DNA of 64,000 nt, from assembly GCA_900555045.1 (NCBI GenBank), contig USJW01000001.1, positions 1-64,000 of the forward strand, in the 5' to 3' direction. The first letter of the stretch is position 1. Every line of letters starts with the position of its first letter. The DNA is from an uncultured Clostridium sp. (GTDB lineage: Bacteria; Bacillota; Clostridia; Lachnospirales; Lachnospiraceae). The translations under genes were made by a program, and so were the position numbers. Below the pieces are notes generated by a model. The model saw nothing but the letters and a program-made list of their open reading frames with translations. It did no database searches and had not been told where the DNA came from. This document shows positions 7,440-15,530 of this stretch, piece after piece.

Positions 7440-7468
7440 TAGAAATTTTTAGGAATATGTATTATAAT
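7440..7468 (+). promoter_or_regulatory. Promoter inside the invertible segment (currently rightward)
   Basis: TAGAAA (4 of 6 to consensus) and consensus TATAAT are separated by 17 bp. In the orientation written, it reads toward the 3' end of the recombinase gene as antisense. After inversion it would read left into the unknown gene at 6639-7208. No comparable leftward promoter was seen in the present orientation. Confidence 0.65.
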
Positions 7469-7491
7469 GTGGAATATATCTGCAATGTTTT

Positions 7492-8364
7492 TTACAACAA
7501 AAGAGATATTTTGTTGTAATTCCCTATCAGAAGGTCTAAATTCTCGATCTGCCTCAGACGGCTTTTCCCGCTCTCCATCGTGTAAATCCTGGTCGTGTTG
7601 ACGCTGCTGTGACCCAGGATATCCGCCAGGCGCAGCAGGTCCTTTTCCTGGCTGTAATAGGCTCTGGCAAACAGATGGCGCAGGTTGTGCGGGAACACCT
7701 TTTCCGGCTCAATCCCCGCCCTTCTGCCCGCCAGCTTCATCTCCCGCCAGATGTTGCTCCGATCCATGGGCTTTCCCGTCCGCGTCACGAATATCATGCC
7801 GTCTGCGATCCGCATGCGCTTTGCGTAGGCCGCAAGGAGTCCGCACAGCCGGTCCGTCAAAAGGACCACCCGGATCTTTCCCTTGCAGTCCACCTCCGCC
7901 GCCTGGCGCGTTAGCGACTCCACCGTGATGTAGCGCAGCTCCGACACGCGGATTCCCGTGGCGCAGATGGTCTGGAGCAGCAGCGCCAGCCGTTCATTTC
8001 CGTCCGCCTGGGCCTGTCTCACAAGCTTTCCGTAATCGTCCCTGGACAGCTCCCTTCCCTCCGCGCAGAACACCCGGCGCTTCACCTTGATGAAGCGGAC
8101 GGTGCAGTCGCCCCAGTCCATATATTTTAGAAATCCGTTGGCCGCGGCCAGGGCCCCGTTCACAGTGACCGGCGACAGCTCCCTTCGAAGCGCCTCCTTC
8201 CACTCAAGCACCATGCCCTTCGAGATCTCTTTCCCTCCCATAAAGTCCTGAAATGTGTTGAGATAGTACCGGTATTTCCGGATCGTCCCCGCGCTTCTCT
8301 CCTCCTCCTTCAGCCAGGCACAATATTGTTCGATATCCCCTTCCAGAATTTCCCTGTTACCCAT
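7492..8364 (-). CDS. Tyrosine recombinase, probable invertase of the adjacent switch
   Basis: A 290-residue Xer/integrase-type site-specific recombinase. The N-terminal SAM-like core-binding domain covers about residues 1-100. The catalytic domain has the full set R139 (ATGIRVSEL), a lysine in CKGKIRV (161 or 163), H226 and R229 (HNLRH), H252 (LGHSS) and Y261 nucleophile. The start is the ATG with AGGAGGT 6 bases upstream. The last eight or so codons and most of the stop lie in the right 26-bp repeat; TAA here would become TAG after inversion, so the protein is unchanged. Its placement argues that it flips this switch. Confidence 0.92.
   Translation of the reverse strand: MGNREILEGDIEQYCAWLKEEERSAGTIRKYRYYLNTFQDFMGGKEISKGMVLEWKEALRRELSPVTVNGALAAANGFLKYMDWGDCTVRFIKVKRRVFCAEGRELSRDDYGKLVRQAQADGNERLALLLQTICATGIRVSELRYITVESLTRQAAEVDCKGKIRVVLLTDRLCGLLAAYAKRMRIADGMIFVTRTGKPMDRSNIWREMKLAGRRAGIEPEKVFPHNLRHLFARAYYSQEKDLLRLADILGHSSVNTTRIYTMESGKSRLRQIENLDLLIGNYNKISLLL
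7493..7518 (-). repeat. Right inverted repeat of the invertible switch
   Basis: 26 bp: arm TACAACAAAA, core GAGATA, arm TTTTGTTGTA. It also encodes the C terminus (NKISLL region) of the recombinase on the minus strand. Confidence 0.95.
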
Positions 8365-8457
8365 CGTTATACCTCCTGTTGTTTTATGAAAGAAAGTATA
8401 ACCAATTCCGGCCAAAATCATATGCGAGGGGGCATTTGTGCCCAGCTGTTTTTATGT

Positions 8458-11436
8458 TCACTCGCCGCAGCCGTCCCACACCGCCGACGGACCGCTGTAG
8501 GTCCAGTGAAACGGCCCGGTTCCGTCGAGAGCTTTCCACCAGGCGTCCGCCGCCTCCACCTTAAACCGATGGGACCTGGTCAAATCCGCGCCCTCCACGG
8601 TCCAGAAGGTGTCCCTTGTGGTACAGGCGCCGTTCACATGGTTAAAATAGGCGCCCGACTGAGGGCAGACCGGCTGTCCGTCCATGTAAACCCGGTATCC
8701 GTAGATCCCGGCCAAGGCCCGCGGTTCCTCCCAGCGAAGCACAAGCGCCTCCCCATGCCGGGTAACGGACAGTTCCCCGCTCCACTCCGGCGCCGCATAC
8801 GAGTAGCCGGGAGGGCAGGTCACCGCCGCTTCCCTGTAAAAAATTTCCTCCCCATTGTCCGCAAAAGCGTTGATCAAAACCCGGTTGTCCTTCCCGGACA
8901 GACGCCCTACGGTGATGGACACCCGCTCTGCGCAGTCCCAGTCCCGCAGCTCATAGTTGTAGACCGTCCGCATGACCCTGCCGTTTACGCGGACACGATA
9001 GCCCCGGACCCGCGGATCCGCCCTGTGGGCGTTTGCGAATGCCGCAGTGGCCCAGGTGTATCCCTGGCCCGCCATCTCCACCTCCAGGCTGTCCGGCTGC
9101 GCCAGCGCGGGCGACTTTCCAGGCGCTGCGGCTACTGAGACCGACGGCCCTTTCGTCCGATTTCCCGCCTCATTCACCGCAAACACCGTAAACCGGTAGC
9201 TGACCCCGGCGCACAGGCCGCGCTGCACCGCGCAGAGCGCTTTCACCGGCTCCGTGACATGGACCGGGCGCCCTGTATCGCGGCCCGCGGGCTCTATACC
9301 GCCGCCCGCCGACTCTATTTCGCCGCCATGGCCCGCGCTCTCCCCACTGTGCTTCACACATGTCTCCGCACCGCGCACCACGCATGTCTCCACAATATAC
9401 TCCACCGCCTGCCCCGCGCCCTCTGCCGCCGTCCACTGGAGCTCGGCCAAGGTTTCACCCGCACTGCCTTCAACCATCACAGCCGAAACCCTCGCGTTCG
9501 CTCCCCACACCGGCGCCTCCATGGCAAGTTTTGCCGTGTCGGACATGGTGGTCCCGCCAGCAAACGTTAGCCCGCTGCACGCGCGGATCTGCTTCCAGGC
9601 CGAACAGCTCTCCGTCTCCCCGTTCACGGTGACGTTACAAAAGACCGCGTTCTCAAGGCCCACAAGCACCTCCGTCCCGGCCTTCGCATGGGTGAACGCG
9701 ATATCCTGGAAATACAGGTCATGGTGCCGGTGCCAGGGCTTGTAGAGCTGGCGAAAATCCGCATCCGCCACCAGGCTCATGGTGTTCTGGGAGACCCCGT
9801 CCGCCGTGATGTTGTAGGCCTCGATACCATAAAATTCCGCCGGCCGCTCTGCCGGTTCCACGGAAACCGCCTGGTTCATATCGCTGTACGCGGTGTTCAT
9901 CACAAAGACCTGCCTGGCATGGCCCACCGCGCAGTCCCGGATGCACACATCCCACACGCCGCCCCCGTTGGCCGGGGCGGATTTGAATCGGAAGGGCATG
10001 TCGCTGTGGTTCAGCACGTTGTCCTCCACCAGCATGCCGCAGATCCCGGCGCCGGTGTGGCTCCCGGCCGCGATGGCGCCGCCGTGGCACTCCCGCAGAA
10101 AATTGTTGAATGTCCAGATGTTCTCCGAGGGGCGCTGCCCGCAGTCCCGAACGCCGCGCCCCATGCCGGTGGCAAAGTTGACCGCATCGTCCCCGGTGTC
10201 GAAGAAATTGTTGAACACCACCGCGTTCTGCGTGTTTCCCAGCTCAATCCCGTCCGCGTTGTTGCAGTCGTAGGTGATAAACTTCACATTCTCGGCCGTC
10301 ACATTGCAGCTGTCCAGCACTGCCACCGTGTGGAAGGCCGGATTGCGCACAGTGATCCCGCCGATATAAAAATTCTCGATTCCCCGAATAAGGATCAGGT
10401 TCGGGCGGCTGTAGTAGGCGGCCTTCTCCCCGGCCCCCCGCTCTCTGGATTTGAGCACCGCATCCGCGGCCAGAATCCCCAGAGACTTTTCCCGGTTCTT
10501 CTCCCCGCAGAGAAGCCCGCTGGTCCCCGCCACCCACTGGGGCAGGCGGTACTCCTCCTTTTCCGGATCCCCCTCCAGCAAAGGCTGGAAGGCCGCGCCG
10601 AAGCGGTCCCCAGCCGGAGTCTCCTCCGCGCCGTACTTCCACCCGTTGCCGTCGATCACTCCCTCGCCCACAATCCGGATATTTGTTAAGGGCGCCCGAT
10701 GATCGCTGCTGTAGGCGTTGATTAAGCCCCAGGCGCGGGTGTCCGTGGAGTAGGGGTAGAGCAAATAATTGCCGTCGTAGTGGTCCACGTTTGGGGATCC
10801 CATGAGCAAGGCTCCTTTTTTTAGTTCCAGTGTCATATTGCTCTTTAAATAGAGGGAGCCGGACATGAAAATCCCCTCCGGGATCACCACTCTCCCGCCC
10901 GCCTCACAGGCGTCGATGGCCGCCTGGATCGCCCGCGTGTTGGCCTCGATGGCCCTGCTGACCCCACTGTCATAGGAGGTATACCCCTCCTTCACGGGCC
11001 GCGCGCCGAAGTCGGTCACCAGATACTCCCGCGGCCGCGCAGCCGTGGTTACCCGGATGGAGCACGCCCCTCCGAGCACCGTCCCGCTCTTTCCCAGGGC
11101 CGCCACCGAGAATTCATACTCCGTGTCCGGCGAGAGGCCGGTTGCGGTGAAGGAGTGGATGTCCACCTCAACCATCGGAATCTGCTTTTCCCGATAATAT
11201 GCGTAGAACGCCTCCATGTACGTGCTGGCCCAGTCCGCATGGCGGGCAAAATTCTCCCGCGCCGTCCCGATCCGCACGCCGTCCTGAAAGACCGCATAGT
11301 CTGCGACGCCCTCCATGTTTTCCGGTTTGTCCCAGACAAGCGTGACCGACTGCTCGTCCAAGGCCAGCGCAGGCACCCGCAGGCCGTTCACATCCCGGCT
11401 CCCCCGGGTCCGGTCATATTTTCTGATCAAATCCAT
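8458..11436 (-). CDS. GH28-like (polygalacturonase-type) glycosidase with fibronectin type III-like domains
   Basis: A 992-residue protein. An N-terminal FnIII-like domain (to about 135) precedes a right-handed beta-helix starting at VTDFGARPVKEGYTSYDSG. The helix carries GH28-like motifs: NADGIEL, TGDDAVNF with the paired aspartates, and RFKS near the catalytic site. After about residue 640, further FnIII-like modules follow (YIVETCVVRG.., YRVRVNG.., YRVYMDGQPV). No signal peptide is seen, so it probably acts inside the cell on imported galacturonate-type oligosaccharides. The start is the ATG with GGAGGAG 5 bases upstream; an upstream ATG lacks a site. The exact substrate is not certain. 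Confidence 0.82.
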   Translation of the reverse strand: MDLIRKYDRTRGSRDVNGLRVPALALDEQSVTLVWDKPENMEGVADYAVFQDGVRIGTARENFARHADWASTYMEAFYAYYREKQIPMVEVDIHSFTATGLSPDTEYEFSVAALGKSGTVLGGACSIRVTTAARPREYLVTDFGARPVKEGYTSYDSGVSRAIEANTRAIQAAIDACEAGGRVVIPEGIFMSGSLYLKSNMTLELKKGALLMGSPNVDHYDGNYLLYPYSTDTRAWGLINAYSSDHRAPLTNIRIVGEGVIDGNGWKYGAEETPAGDRFGAAFQPLLEGDPEKEEYRLPQWVAGTSGLLCGEKNREKSLGILAADAVLKSRERGAGEKAAYYSRPNLILIRGIENFYIGGITVRNPAFHTVAVLDSCNVTAENVKFITYDCNNADGIELGNTQNAVVFNNFFDTGDDAVNFATGMGRGVRDCGQRPSENIWTFNNFLRECHGGAIAAGSHTGAGICGMLVEDNVLNHSDMPFRFKSAPANGGGVWDVCIRDCAVGHARQVFVMNTAYSDMNQAVSVEPAERPAEFYGIEAYNITADGVSQNTMSLVADADFRQLYKPWHRHHDLYFQDIAFTHAKAGTEVLVGLENAVFCNVTVNGETESCSAWKQIRACSGLTFAGGTTMSDTAKLAMEAPVWGANARVSAVMVEGSAGETLAELQWTAAEGAGQAVEYIVETCVVRGAETCVKHSGESAGHGGEIESAGGGIEPAGRDTGRPVHVTEPVKALCAVQRGLCAGVSYRFTVFAVNEAGNRTKGPSVSVAAAPGKSPALAQPDSLEVEMAGQGYTWATAAFANAHRADPRVRGYRVRVNGRVMRTVYNYELRDWDCAERVSITVGRLSGKDNRVLINAFADNGEEIFYREAAVTCPPGYSYAAPEWSGELSVTRHGEALVLRWEEPRALAGIYGYRVYMDGQPVCPQSGAYFNHVNGACTTRDTFWTVEGADLTRSHRFKVEAADAWWKALDGTGPFHWTYSGPSAVWDGCGE

Positions 11437-11462
11437 GTCTCCTCCCTCCGCGCCGGCGGCCC

Positions 11463-11601
11463 CGGCGCTGTAACGCAACACAATCTCAGTCCGCCCCCGG
11501 CGCTGTAACGCAACGCAATCTCAGTCCGCCCCCGGCGGCCCCGCCGCCGCAACGCAATCTCAGTCCGCCCCGGCGCCCCCGGCGCTACAACACAACGCAA
11601 C
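11463..11601. repeat. GC-rich tandem repeat, 35-bp period
   Basis: Two almost identical 35-bp units (11463-11497 and 11498-11532) share CGCTGTAACGCAAC and AATCTCAGTCCGCCCC. A diverged third copy ends by about 11571 and a partial fourth (CGGCGCTACAACACAACGCAAC) by 11601. It is non-coding, between the GH28 gene start and the terminator of the kinase-like gene. There is no spacer structure, so this is not CRISPR. Confidence 0.8.
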
Positions 11602-11634
11602 AGTGGGCGGCCCCGTCAACCGGTGCCGCCCACT
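11602..11634 (-). terminator. Hairpin terminator after the cytidylate-kinase-like gene
   Basis: A perfect 10-bp stem (AGTGGGCGGC / GCCGCCCACT) with a 13-nt loop lies 10 bp past the stop codon. On the minus strand it is followed only by a T/G-rich stretch, so termination strength is uncertain. Confidence 0.55.
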
Positions 11635-11643
11635 AAAAAGTTC

Positions 11644-12231
11644 TCAGTCTTTCACAAAACCGATGTACGTGAGCGCTGCCTCCAGGCAGCCGTCCACCCC
11701 GATGAGACCGGTGTTGAGGCACAGGTCATAGCACTCCATCTCCCCCCAGTCCTTGGTGGAATAGTACTCGTGGTACTCCTTGCGCTTTTTGTCCACAGTG
11801 ACAATCCGCTTTCCCACCTGATCCCTGGAGAGCTCCGGGAACAGACCTGCAATCCGGTCCTTCCTGCGCTCCATGTCCGCATACACAAAGATGCGCACCG
11901 CATCGGCCAAAATCGCGTCCGCACAGCGCCCCACCATCACGCAGGGCCCCTTTGCGGCCAGGTCGCTTATCACGCGGCACTGGGCTGCGTACAGCTTCTG
12001 CGTCTGTGCGATCTGGTAATCCGGCGGCACATCCCGCAGCGAGTAATTGTCAAAATCCGGCGCCACCTCATCGTAGGCCTCCAGCACGGCGGTCTCGATG
12101 TTCCCCTCCTTGGCGATCATGTTGATCAGTTCCTTGTCGTAAAAGGGAATCCCCAGGCGTTTTGCCAGCTTCTCCCCGAGTTCCCGTCCGCCGCTGCCGT
12201 ACTGTCTGCTGATCGTTATCACTCTGTTCAT
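11644..12231 (-). CDS. Cytidylate-kinase-like P-loop protein
   Basis: A 195-residue protein starting MNRVITISRQYGSGGRELGE, the P-loop variant of the cytidylate-kinase-like family common in Clostridia. YDKELINMIAKE follows, then an ADxxRxF-type segment (ADAVRIFVYADMERRKDRI) and a lid-like KKRKEYHEYYS region. These proteins resemble Cmk but are shorter and their substrate is not established. The start has AGGAGG 9 bases upstream. It stands alone between terminator-like sequence and the alcohol dehydrogenase gene, which may be co-transcribed (88-bp gap). Confidence 0.85.
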   Translation of the reverse strand: MNRVITISRQYGSGGRELGEKLAKRLGIPFYDKELINMIAKEGNIETAVLEAYDEVAPDFDNYSLRDVPPDYQIAQTQKLYAAQCRVISDLAAKGPCVMVGRCADAILADAVRIFVYADMERRKDRIAGLFPELSRDQVGKRIVTVDKKRKEYHEYYSTKDWGEMECYDLCLNTGLIGVDGCLEAALTYIGFVKD

Positions 12232-12319
12232 AAATTGTGCCTCCTTTTTCCCAATCGCAACTCTCGCTTCCTCTATGCCCGACCGCCCTCTGACTGCGGC
12301 AGAAACCGATTTTAGGATC

Positions 12320-13360
12320 TCACACCCGAACCGCGTACTTGACCACGTGATCCTGCTTCTCCTCAAAAACCCGGTACGCCTCCATGATGTGGTCCAGGTC
12401 CGTCCGGTGGGTGATCATGCAGCCGGTGTCAAGCTTTCCCTGCCGGATCAGCTCCATGATCTCCCCACAGCGGCAACCGTCCACCCCACCGGTCTTAAAC
12501 ACCAGATTCTTGCCGTACATGTCCGGCAGCGGGAGCGTCTGTGCCTCCTCGTACATGGCGATCACGCCCACCACGGCGTTGGGCCTGGCGATCTCCCAGG
12601 CCATCCGGAAGGTGTCCCTTCCCCCCGCGCACTCCAGCACGCAGTCCGCGCCGCGCCCGCCCGAAAGCGCCTGGATCTGCGCCTTCACATCGCAGGAAGC
12701 GGGGTCAAGCACGGTGTCGGCCAGGCCGTGGCTGCGGGCTAACTCCAGCCGGAACGGGTCCACGTCCACCGCCACGATCTGTCCGGGCCCGTAGAGCCGC
12801 GCGCACATCATGGCGCAGAGCCCGGTGGGACCGGCCCCGATCACCGCCACGGTGTCCCCCGGGCGAATCTCCCCCATGGCCGCTCCCCAGTAGCCGGTGG
12901 AGAGCAGATCCCCGGTAAACAGCGCCGCCTCGTCCGACACGCCGTCCGGGATCTTTGTGAGCCCGTTATCCGCGTAAGGGATTCGCGCGTACTCCGCCTG
13001 GCCTCCGTCAATCCGGCAGCCAAGGGCCCAGCCGCCCTGGGGATCCGAACAGTTGTTCACGTAGCCCCGCTCACAGAAAAAACAATGTCCGCAGTAGGTC
13101 TCCACATTGACCGCCACCCGGTCTCCGGGCTTCACGCGGGTAACCTGCTCGCCCACCTGCTCCACAACGCCCACGAACTCATGCCCCAGCACCGTGCCTT
13201 GTACTGCCCGCGGCACCGCTCCGTGCTTGATGTGGATGTCGCTGGAGCAGATCGTGGTCAGCGTGACCCGCACCAGCGCGTCGCTTTTCTCCAAAAGCTT
13301 CGGCTTCGGGCGCTCCGTGAGCGCCACATCGCCCACCCCGTTAAACACAACCGCCTTCAT
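12320..13360 (-). CDS. Zinc-dependent alcohol dehydrogenase (medium-chain, threonine/sorbitol-type)
   Basis: A 346-residue MDR-family oxidoreductase. Catalytic zinc ligands are likely C38 and H60-E61 (GHEF). The structural zinc site is C90, C93, C96, C104 (CGHCFFCERGYVNNC). The NAD(P)-binding Rossmann motif GAGPTG lies near residue 175, and an acidic residue after VVAVDVD suggests NAD preference. It oxidises a secondary alcohol or reduces the matching carbonyl; the substrate cannot be read from sequence. The second ATG was chosen over a GTG directly before it. Confidence 0.88.
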   Translation of the reverse strand: MKAVVFNGVGDVALTERPKPKLLEKSDALVRVTLTTICSSDIHIKHGAVPRAVQGTVLGHEFVGVVEQVGEQVTRVKPGDRVAVNVETYCGHCFFCERGYVNNCSDPQGGWALGCRIDGGQAEYARIPYADNGLTKIPDGVSDEAALFTGDLLSTGYWGAAMGEIRPGDTVAVIGAGPTGLCAMMCARLYGPGQIVAVDVDPFRLELARSHGLADTVLDPASCDVKAQIQALSGGRGADCVLECAGGRDTFRMAWEIARPNAVVGVIAMYEEAQTLPLPDMYGKNLVFKTGGVDGCRCGEIMELIRQGKLDTGCMITHRTDLDHIMEAYRVFEEKQDHVVKYAVRV

Positions 13361-13475
13361 CACACCCCGCCCTTTCTCTCATGTTCCTTTGGGGTTTTCA
13401 CCCTGTTTCTTCCATTTTATCACATGCGCCCCCGATGCGCAACGAAAGACGCGGCAAACCTTGGACCGCCTGGCG

Positions 13476-14798
13476 CTACCGCAGCCATCCCGCCATTCCC
13501 AGCCATGCGCCGGAGAGCTTCTTTAAGTAATCCATGTAGCCGGCCTCGCGCACATCCTCCGCGGCCAGCACATTGACCTCGCCCAGCTTTTTGCCCGCCA
13601 GGGTGTAGGTGAGCACGCCGGCCTTCTGCCCCTTTGTCACAGGCGCGGGCAGCGCTTCGTCCAGAACCAGGCTCTTCTCCACCTGATCCAGGTCCTCGCC
13701 GCTCAAGCTCAAGTAGGAGAACGTGCCCTCATAGTACAGCGGCACCTCATCCGCGACGCCGCCGGTCACAGCCATCTGCGGCAGCGGCAGCAGCTCCTTA
13801 TCCTCGTACAGCCGGCAGTTGGCGTACCCGTAATTTAACAGCGCCTGGGCGTCCGCAAACCTTGCCTTGTAGTCCGGGGCCGCCATGACCACGGCGATCA
13901 GGCGCACGCCGTCCTTCTCCGCGGTGGCGGAGACACAGTATTTGGCCTTTGACGTGGAGCCGGTCTTTAAGCCGGTCACGGTGAAGTTGGTGGCCATCTT
14001 GAGCAGCTTGTTGGTATTTGAGAGGCCGAACTCCTTGGTGCCTTGTTTTGTAACGTGGGTAATATTTTCCATCCAGATCGTAGAATAGTTGTGAACCTGA
14101 GGATATTTGTTGATCAGCTCGCGGGACATAACCGCGATGTCCCTGGCCGTTGTCAGATGGTCCGGGGACTCTGTGAGGCCGCAGCAGTCCTCAAAATGGG
14201 TGTTGGTCATGCCAAGGCCCGCGGCACGCTCATTCATCATGCGCACGAATTCCGGCTCGCTGCCGGCTATGTACTCGGCCATGGCCACGGAGGCGTCGTT
14301 TCCGGAGGCGATGATGATGCACTTGATCAGCGTCTCCACCGTCTGCTTCTCCCCCTCCTCCAAAAACACCTGGGAGCCGCCCATGGACTTTGCGTGGGCG
14401 CTGGTGACCACCTCGTCCGTCAGCTTGATCTTCCCGGACTCCAGCGCGTCAAAAATGAGAATCAGCGTCATAATCTTGGTGACGCTGGCCGGGCTGCGCC
14501 GCTCGTCGGCGTCCTTCTCGTAAATCACCTGCCCGGTGGAGGCCTCCATCAAGATGACCGAGGGGGCCATCACATCCACCGCGGCGGCCGGGGCGTTGGC
14601 CTGCACCGGGCCGTTAGTGAGAACCGCCTCCCCGGCGTCCGAACCGGCGGCTTCATCCTGCGCGGCCGCCGCCTGTATCCGGCCTGCGGCCGCGTCCTCA
14701 CCTACCTCCAGCCTGACTTCACGCGCCCACGCCACCCCAGCGGCCGCCGGCTGCAGCGCCAGCACTGCAGCCAGCATAAGCGTACCTATTCCTTTCAT
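13476..14798 (-). CDS. D-alanyl-D-alanine carboxypeptidase (DacF-type PBP)
   Basis: A 440-residue S11-family penicillin-binding protein that trims peptidoglycan stem peptides outside the membrane. It has a signal peptide (residues 1-25, MKGIGTLMLAAVLAL..AWA), then an Ala-rich low-complexity spacer. The three serine-peptidase motifs are SVTK (105-108), SGN (165-167) and KTG (278-280). A C-terminal PBP5-like beta domain ends in an amphipathic anchor (YMDYLKKLSGAWLGMAGWLR). The length and motif order are as usual for sporulation or vegetative DacF/DacB proteins. Confidence 0.93.
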   Translation of the reverse strand: MKGIGTLMLAAVLALQPAAAGVAWAREVRLEVGEDAAAGRIQAAAAQDEAAGSDAGEAVLTNGPVQANAPAAAVDVMAPSVILMEASTGQVIYEKDADERRSPASVTKIMTLILIFDALESGKIKLTDEVVTSAHAKSMGGSQVFLEEGEKQTVETLIKCIIIASGNDASVAMAEYIAGSEPEFVRMMNERAAGLGMTNTHFEDCCGLTESPDHLTTARDIAVMSRELINKYPQVHNYSTIWMENITHVTKQGTKEFGLSNTNKLLKMATNFTVTGLKTGSTSKAKYCVSATAEKDGVRLIAVVMAAPDYKARFADAQALLNYGYANCRLYEDKELLPLPQMAVTGGVADEVPLYYEGTFSYLSLSGEDLDQVEKSLVLDEALPAPVTKGQKAGVLTYTLAGKKLGEVNVLAAEDVREAGYMDYLKKLSGAWLGMAGWLR

Positions 14799-14882
14799 GG
14801 CATCTCCTAAAAAGCTTCATTCTACTACCAAATTTACGCTGGATTCCATGAAAGTATGCTTCCCGGGCCGGGAAAGACCGGC

Positions 14883-15323
14883 TTACAGCGCTTTTAATGC
14901 CTCGCGCAGCGCCTGTGCCATCTCCTCGTACTCGGCATCGGTCAGAATCGTGCGGCCGCTATTCATCTCAAAGGTGCCGCCCCACTCCTCGCCGCCCTCG
15001 TACTTGGGCACGATGTGGAAGTGCAGGTGATGTCCGGTGTCCCCGTAGGCCCCATAGTTGACCTTGTCCGGATGGAACACCGCGTGCACCGCGCGGGCCA
15101 CCTTGGCCACGTCCGCGAAGAACGCATTTCTCTCCTCGTCCGTCAGGTCGATCAGCTCGCTGACGTGCTTGTTGTGGGCCAGAATCACGCGGCCCTTCTT
15201 GCTCTGCTCCTTAAACACATACAGATAGCCGGTCTCCATCTGGCAGACCGGGTAGGCAAACTTTGCCACCAGCTCACCCTGCATACAGTACGCACAATTT
15301 TTATCCTTTACCATTTCTTCCAT
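14883..15323 (-). CDS. HIT-family nucleotide-binding hydrolase
   Basis: A 146-residue histidine-triad protein. The catalytic HLHFH is at residues 99-103, followed by IVPKY. An N-terminal CAYC with C27 suggests a zinc ribbon, seen in some HIT hydrolases. Family members hydrolyse dinucleoside polyphosphates or AMP-lysine-type conjugates. AGGAGTG lies 10 bases upstream of the start. The 207-bp divergent region to the next gene contains a TATACT -10-like box but no convincing -35. Confidence 0.9.
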   Translation of the reverse strand: MEEMVKDKNCAYCMQGELVAKFAYPVCQMETGYLYVFKEQSKKGRVILAHNKHVSELIDLTDEERNAFFADVAKVARAVHAVFHPDKVNYGAYGDTGHHLHFHIVPKYEGGEEWGGTFEMNSGRTILTDAEYEEMAQALREALKAL

Positions 15324-15530
15324 TTCGACAACACTCCTTTTCCATTTGTGATACCATTACGATACCACGATCCCTTCAAGAATTCAACGGATAGAATTCT
15401 ATTTTTTTCCAAAGTCATTTTCCCGCAGATTTTGTCGCGATATGGTACCATCTTTTCCTTTTTTATGTTATACTATCTTGTACGCGCGAGGGAGCGCGTA
15501 AAAATGAAGCATTGAACTGAGGTTGTTATT

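Larger units (their letters stand above)
7263..7518. other. Invertible DNA switch (phase-variable promoter/terminator cassette)
   Basis: Two perfect 26-bp inverted repeats enclose 204 bp. Each repeat has 10-bp mirror arms (TACAACAAAA / TTTTGTTGTA) around an asymmetric 6-bp core (TATCTC left, GAGATA right), the design of tyrosine-recombinase crossover sites such as dif or lox. A tyrosine recombinase gene ends in the right repeat. The enclosed DNA has a rightward promoter (7440-7468) and a leftward terminator (7350-7410). As written, the promoter points away from the unknown gene at 6639-7208 and the terminator insulates that gene, so this assembly shows the presumed OFF state. Inversion would place the promoter about 100 bp upstream of the gene. 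Confidence 0.85.

Noticed and set aside
7469..7486. Possible -24/-12 sigma-54 promoter (TGGAATATATCTGCA) in the invertible segment
   Set aside because: The GG-to-GC spacing is 9, not 10, and the -24 block lacks the CAC; coincidence is likely.
9688..10689. 333-codon plus-strand frame opposite the GH28-like gene
   Set aside because: The GH28 motifs are on the minus strand; the antisense frame has no recognisable domain.
11463..11601. CRISPR-like repeats
   Set aside because: Units are directly adjacent with no spacers and no cas genes are present.
15380..15399. Two GAATTC sites 8 bp apart upstream of the HIT gene as an operator
   Set aside because: Too short and A/T-driven to distinguish from chance.
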